From Gnomoniopsis sp. IMI 355080 (taxonomy: Eukaryota; Ascomycota; Sordariomycetes; Diaporthales; Gnomoniaceae), in NCBI GenBank assembly GCA_027946555.1, contig JAPEVC010000113.1, forward strand, positions 54,209 through 118,208: DNA of 64,000 bases. Reading direction: 5' to 3'. Of this stretch, positions 59,901-64,000 are shown one piece after another. Both the position numbers and the translations under genes were made by a program. The first letter of the stretch is position 1. Each line of letters begins with the position of its first letter. Below the pieces are notes generated by a model. That model did no database searches and had not been told where the DNA came from. It was given only the letters and a program-made list of their open reading frames with translations.

Positions 59901-62232
59901 TCAATATTCAGCGTCGTGCCGACTTCCCCCTCTTCCCCAGCCGCCAAATAACTGGGCAGCTTCCATGCAATAGCCACCACCACCGCTGGCCATCTTGGTC
60001 TCGCTGCCGTAGCAGATGATAACCCCATCAACAATCGAGCTCAAGATCCCTTCCATTGCGCCCAATATACCCCAGCCAATGAAACTTGCCACGAGACCGA
60101 CAGTATAAGCATATGCACTTCCCTTAAAACTACCCTCTGGCACGGCGATCCTTAGTTGTCGCGCCGTCATCACCCATCCCGCGAAGCCTAACGCAGTCGC
60201 CATGATGAAGCGCGTAGCGTGCAATAATAACTTTGCCAGACGGTAAGGCAGCAGCGGAGCTGAGCCACGGTGCTTAAAGGCGCGTGGTGTGAGAGTCGTG
60301 GTGGGCGCTTGCGGGCCCAAAAACTCCATGTGGCTGAGGCCGCGAGCAGAGTCTGCAAGAGGCTGTGAGTGTATTGCAGCGTAGGTAAGGGTGAGCGAGT
60401 TGGTCAAGGCAACGATCGAGGTCGGCATGAAAGTGTAGAATAAAGCGGTGATGAGGCCAGCGGCACGTCTGGGTAGTACGAGCAGAGGCAGTCGTACTAC
60501 AATGGCGAGGAAAGTTGAGAGTGAAATCGTTCCGAATATCGTAGTCAAGGCATGATTGAGTGCCGCTGCCACAATCTCGCGGGATGCCACTTTTGGTACT
60601 GCGTTACGATGGAAATACCACTGCGAGACCGTCGCAGCGGTTGTTGCTCGCTGGACACCTGCGATCATTGACAGCGTCCAGAGATACATCATGAGGAAGT
60701 ATGCGCCTAGCCACCAGCTCGAGGCTTGGATGATGAACCTGGAGAAAGTGCCTGAGTATGATCCACCAAGAAACACTCTCGTGAACATGGCTAACCACAG
60801 CCAAGTCCAGAATACGATCGAAGCCAGAGCGCCAAGGCCGACGAGCACCAGGGCATTGTTCGCAGCAAGAATTCGGCTGGAGAACTCGAGAATGGCGATC
60901 GATGAGTTCAGCGAATGCCGTCCCTTCCACACCATGTAAACCCATACTACCGCAAAAAATCCAGGAACTGTCGACGCCCACCGCATCATGACATCCTGGA
61001 GAGTCGACCCATGCCCCGGTCCCTGAAAGCTCGATACCAGGGGATATATTGAGAAAGAGAACATGATGACTGGAACAGCGACGAGTATAATCATAACCAG
61101 CGGCCGGACGAAATATCTCAAAGCCGCGAGCCACACAAAGGATACTATGATGGCGACTAATGTATCCACGGCTAGCAGGTGGAATGATGACCTTAAGACC
61201 GTATAAATCGTATCCCCGATCGGTTTCGAGCCGCTAGGTGCTGTTGTATGAAGCCACACCATAGCGAACGTGGCAAACATGGACGCCAGTGCGATAAGGT
61301 AGACCCATGCAAAGAAAGCATCGTGTTTGAACACATCGCTATCGGACGCGGCCTCCATGGTTCCTACTTCGGTGTTGTCATACGGAGGATTTCCGAGCTC
61401 GGAATCCAAGGTCGAGTCCCTGCGTATAGGAGCGCGACCCGGGCGGGCTGTCCCACGCAGCTTCTGGAAGGCGGGTGGATTGTCGTCGTCCGAGAACTCC
61501 CTTGTCAAGTCTTCTGGCGGCTCGTTGTCGTCGGCCACGACCGAGTCGAGGCCAACATCCTCCATCTTGCCCTTTCCGGACGAGTCACTGCTATTCGACA
61601 CGACCCTCTCCAAGCCCCCGTGACCACCGCGCTGGGCGCCGCGTCCGGTGTCTCGCCGTACAAAACTGCTCCTGGTACCATTCCAACTACTCTTGATACC
61701 TCTGGTATGTGCACGGTCCAAGAAGGCTCTGCTTTCCTCTTGCTCATCACTGCGCGCCAATGATCCGCGGCTGCCCTCGTCCTCAGGCTCGGTGCTTTCC
61801 TCCAGTCGCGCGGGCTGGAAGACGCGGCGCGATTGCTGTAACGCGAACAAATCGACGGCCTCTCGGTCCCGTTCGTCCTCATCGTCTTCTTCGCGCAGTT
61901 CGCTGTGGAATAGTGGCGCGTCCTGGGTGGTGGAGTACCGCGATGCGAAGGTGAGATTGCCAAAGCGCGAGGCTGTCGGCTGATAAGGCCCAGCGCCACG
62001 GGCTGCGCTTAGGAATGAACGGCCGCCTTGTCGATACGGACGTGACTGATGCCAGTCGTTTGATTGGCGCTGTGGTGCTGCGTCGCTATTGTCTTGGCCT
62101 TGGAAGTTCGACAGGCGGGATTGTGACTGGGCCAGGAACCTCGACGCATCTGGGTGGGAGGGGTTAGGGTGTGTCTTGGGCACTTCATTTGCGCGTGGAG
62201 AAGATGATGTAGCACTTACATTCGGAAAACAT
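59901..62232 (-). CDS. PNS1: Choline-transporter-like (CTL/PNS1) membrane protein
   Basis: Multi-pass membrane protein of the CTL (Choline_transpo) family; yeast PNS1 has no proven substrate. Exons 62232..62220 (13 bp, MFSE plus one base) and 62149..59901 give 753 aa. MFSEYASRFLAQSQSRLSNF opens a disordered, charged N-terminal half of about 290 residues. About ten membrane segments follow, from FAWVYLIALASMFATFAMVW through TLVAIIVSFVWLAALRYF, LVMIILVAVPVIMFSFSIYP, ALVLVGLGALASIVFWTWLW, SWWLGAYFLMMYLWTLSMIA and GLITALFYTFMPTSIVALT to VGLVASFIGWGILGAMEGIL. The family block near the end reads VDGVIICYGSETKMASGGGG. The C-terminus SRHDAEY is short. The start rests on the tiny first exon: the frame continues upstream of the acceptor, but that extension is low-complexity and lacks the MFSEYASRF start. 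Confidence 0.92.
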
Positions 62233-63308
62233 GTTGGTGGCTCCCTCAGAGAGGCGACGGGCGAGCCACCTTCACACCAAATTTGCAGTCTACCAGTGGG
62301 ATCCAAGTCGATGTTATCGTGCACGCTGTGAGTAGATGGTACGGGACAGGCAGCGGTGATCGCTAATCGGAGGGCGGGATGACGTCCCAAGGCTAAGTGA
62401 GTGGTGTAGTAGATGGAATGTAAAGCATGCGGGTTCTTTGATCGCTGGCTATAGATAGAGTGTGTGTGAAAGGGTCTCACAACAGACAAAGAATGGTATT
62501 TGGGTACCCAAGTCGTTGTCTGCGTGGTGATGTTTGAGGAAGTCTGAGTAGGAGTCTGGGTAGAAAGGTGCAAGCCGAGGCGAAGAGGAGCACGAGGCGG
62601 TATGACTACTGTTGTGAGTAAGGAGTATAGTGAGTTGCTTCCCTACTATGCGCAATAGACAAGGCCCCTAATGCCGGACGTCCGAGCTTGACTTGACATG
62701 GAAGAGGCTCTCTAAGTGCTGGCAGGCAGACACAGGGACTCCAATCATGCAATGCATGCTTGTGATTTCTCCAAAGACACGCGCATCACTTGGGACTTTG
62801 GCTGTCCGTGCAATGGAGACGCATGCAACGGTACCTGCCGTTATCGATTGCTTCCCCCATGGTTTCCGTTATCACGTCCCCACCGGCGCATGACAGGTTA
62901 GACGGTACCGCCCAGTTCCACCCGACCCGATGATTTCACTAACGTCACCTTACCTTACCTACCAAGTACCTGCCTGCGGTCCGCTGCCACCGGAATGCGA
63001 GACCGTCTCGTGCTCAACATCTCTTGTCCCAACCTTTCCTCAAGTCTTCTTATTGACTGAACCTGTGATATTCCTCGTCTGGGTCTTGATTGTGCTCCCG
63101 TGAAAGATCGAGTATTGCTTCTTAGTCCTTGGAGCACTCACGAGACCTACCGTTGCGTTTCGTGATCCTCGTTTTCGGACGACTTGGTCGCCTTTAGACC
63201 GCTTTCGTCACTTCCTCTCAACGCCCATATCGTACCCTCGAGACATACGCCACACGTTCACTCCGAACTCCCTACACGTTCCATCACCTCAGACGCTAAA
63301 TCACCGCC
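62233..63308. promoter_or_regulatory. Divergent promoter region, PNS1-like / Rab4
   Basis: 1.1 kb between divergent starts, with CTTACC-type repeats (TTACCTTACCTACCAAG near 62948-62964) and a C/T-rich leader before the Rab start. No supported gene. Confidence 0.5.
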
Positions 63309-64000
63309 ATGTCCTCACCTCCGTGGGACTACATTGCCAAGCTAGTCTGCATAGGTGACTCAGGCTGCGGCAAATCATCCCTCACTATCCGCCTCTGCGA
63401 AGGCCGTTTTGTTCAACACCACGATGTGACCATCGGTGTAGAATTCGGCTCACGCATCGTCCCCGTCGGTGCTCCACACTCCGATCCTGCCGCCTCAAAA
63501 CCATCCCCCTCTGCCGACAATCCGCCACAACCAGAAGGCCTACCCGAGCCTCCCCGGCAAAAAGAGCCTCCACCACCACAAAAACACATGAAGCTGTCCC
63601 TTTGGGACACCGCCGGACAAGAAACCTACAAGTCTGTCACCCGGTCCTACTTTCGCGGCGCCTCGGGCGCGCTGCTAGTGTTTGACATTTCGCGCAAATC
63701 GACCTTTGCCCACGTCACGGACTGGCTGAATGACCTACGGCAAATCGCCGAGCCGGATATTGTGGTGATCCTCGTTGGGAATAAGGCCGATCTCGCGACC
63801 GAGAAGCGCGAGGTCAGCGAGCAAGAGGCACAGGCGTGGGCAAAGGCGAACGGGGTGCTGCGATATGTGGAGACGAGCGCCAAAAGCGGAGAGGGCGTGG
63901 AGGAAGCCTTCTTGGCGGTCGCAGAGAGGATATATCAAAATATCATGGCGGGCAAATATGACTTGAACGACAGGAGGTCGGGTGTGAAAGGGCCCGGGGC
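63309..64000 (+). CDS. Rab4-type small GTPase (Ypt4-like), 3' end cut by window
   Basis: Endosomal recycling Rab GTPase. 230 codons are visible and the C-terminal prenylation motif lies beyond the window. MSSPPWDYIAKLVCIGDSGC opens with the P-loop GDSGCGKS (16-23). Switch I: HHDVTIGVEFGSRI (effector Thr/Ile). G3: LWDTAGQETYKSVTRSYFRG. G4: NKAD. G5: ETSAKSGEG. Helix: AFLAVAERIYQNIMAGKYDL, usual for Rab4/Rab2. Between beta-2 and beta-3 (residues about 54-93) there is an insertion of about 40 residues, rich in Pro, Ser and Gln (KPSPSADNPPQPEGLPEPP), where other Rabs have about five. It has no good intron signals and stays in frame, so I treat it as coding. No intron seen in the visible part. Confidence 0.9.
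   Translation, partial: MSSPPWDYIAKLVCIGDSGCGKSSLTIRLCEGRFVQHHDVTIGVEFGSRIVPVGAPHSDPAASKPSPSADNPPQPEGLPEPPRQKEPPPPQKHMKLSLWDTAGQETYKSVTRSYFRGASGALLVFDISRKSTFAHVTDWLNDLRQIAEPDIVVILVGNKADLATEKREVSEQEAQAWAKANGVLRYVETSAKSGEGVEEAFLAVAERIYQNIMAGKYDLNDRRSGVKGPG

Overview
The window reads as nuclear chromosomal DNA of a filamentous ascomycete (Pezizomycotina, most likely Sordariomycetes and possibly Hypocreales; this is inferred from protein resemblance and gene architecture, not from a search). The signs are short GT..AG introns (about 53-240 bp, a few longer) with GCTAAC/CTGAC-type branch points, short intergenic gaps alternating with a few multi-kilobase gene-free stretches, the palindrome TACCTAGGTA recurring between genes, and a velvet-family regulator at the left edge. 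I assembled 22 protein genes. Exon joints were chosen so that reading phase, splice signals and family motifs all agree.

Layout. 1-440 (minus): 5' end of veA, cut by the window edge. 441-7878: no gene I can support. 7.9-11.1 kb (plus): an unrecognised 4-exon gene, then a PTH11/rhodopsin-fold membrane protein. 11.7-14.9 kb (minus): ARMC8/Gid5-like armadillo protein, divergent from RIX7 (15.9-18.2 kb, plus). 19.0-19.9 kb (minus): cytochrome c, divergent from a small mitochondrial membrane protein (20.6-21.3 kb). 21.8-23.0 kb (minus): exosome subunit RRP42. 24.4-26.5 kb (minus): an 8-exon cytochrome P450. 27.4-29.7 kb (minus): arginyltransferase ATE1. 32.5-33.1 kb (plus): Nudix diphosphoinositol polyphosphate phosphohydrolase. 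34.2-35.3 kb (plus): an SDR. 35.5-38.0 kb (minus): VTC2/VTC3-type SPX protein. 38.8-45.4 kb (minus): NADH-glutamate synthase GLT1. 50.0-51.2 kb (plus): APC15. 51.5-52.5 kb (minus): BET1 SNARE. 53.5-54.1 kb (minus): CHZ1 histone chaperone. 54.5-55.2 kb (minus): EMC10-like protein. 57.4-58.8 kb (plus): PREG/PHO80-type cyclin. 59.9-62.2 kb (minus): choline-transporter-like PNS1 protein. 63.3-64.0 kb (plus): Rab4-type GTPase, cut by the right edge.

Most genes are housekeeping and there is no obvious mobile element, biosynthetic cluster, rRNA or tRNA. A functional theme is phosphate and inositol-pyrophosphate homeostasis: the Nudix DIPP, the SPX-domain VTC subunit and the PREG cyclin lie within 26 kb. 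The items most worth a second look are the unrecognised gene at 7.9 kb, an EMC10 intron whose retention would swap the membrane anchor for a soluble tail, two 60-bp stop-free introns, several 11-16 bp coding exons, a proline-rich insertion in the Rab4 G domain, and a 24-bp-arm hairpin at 56.35 kb.
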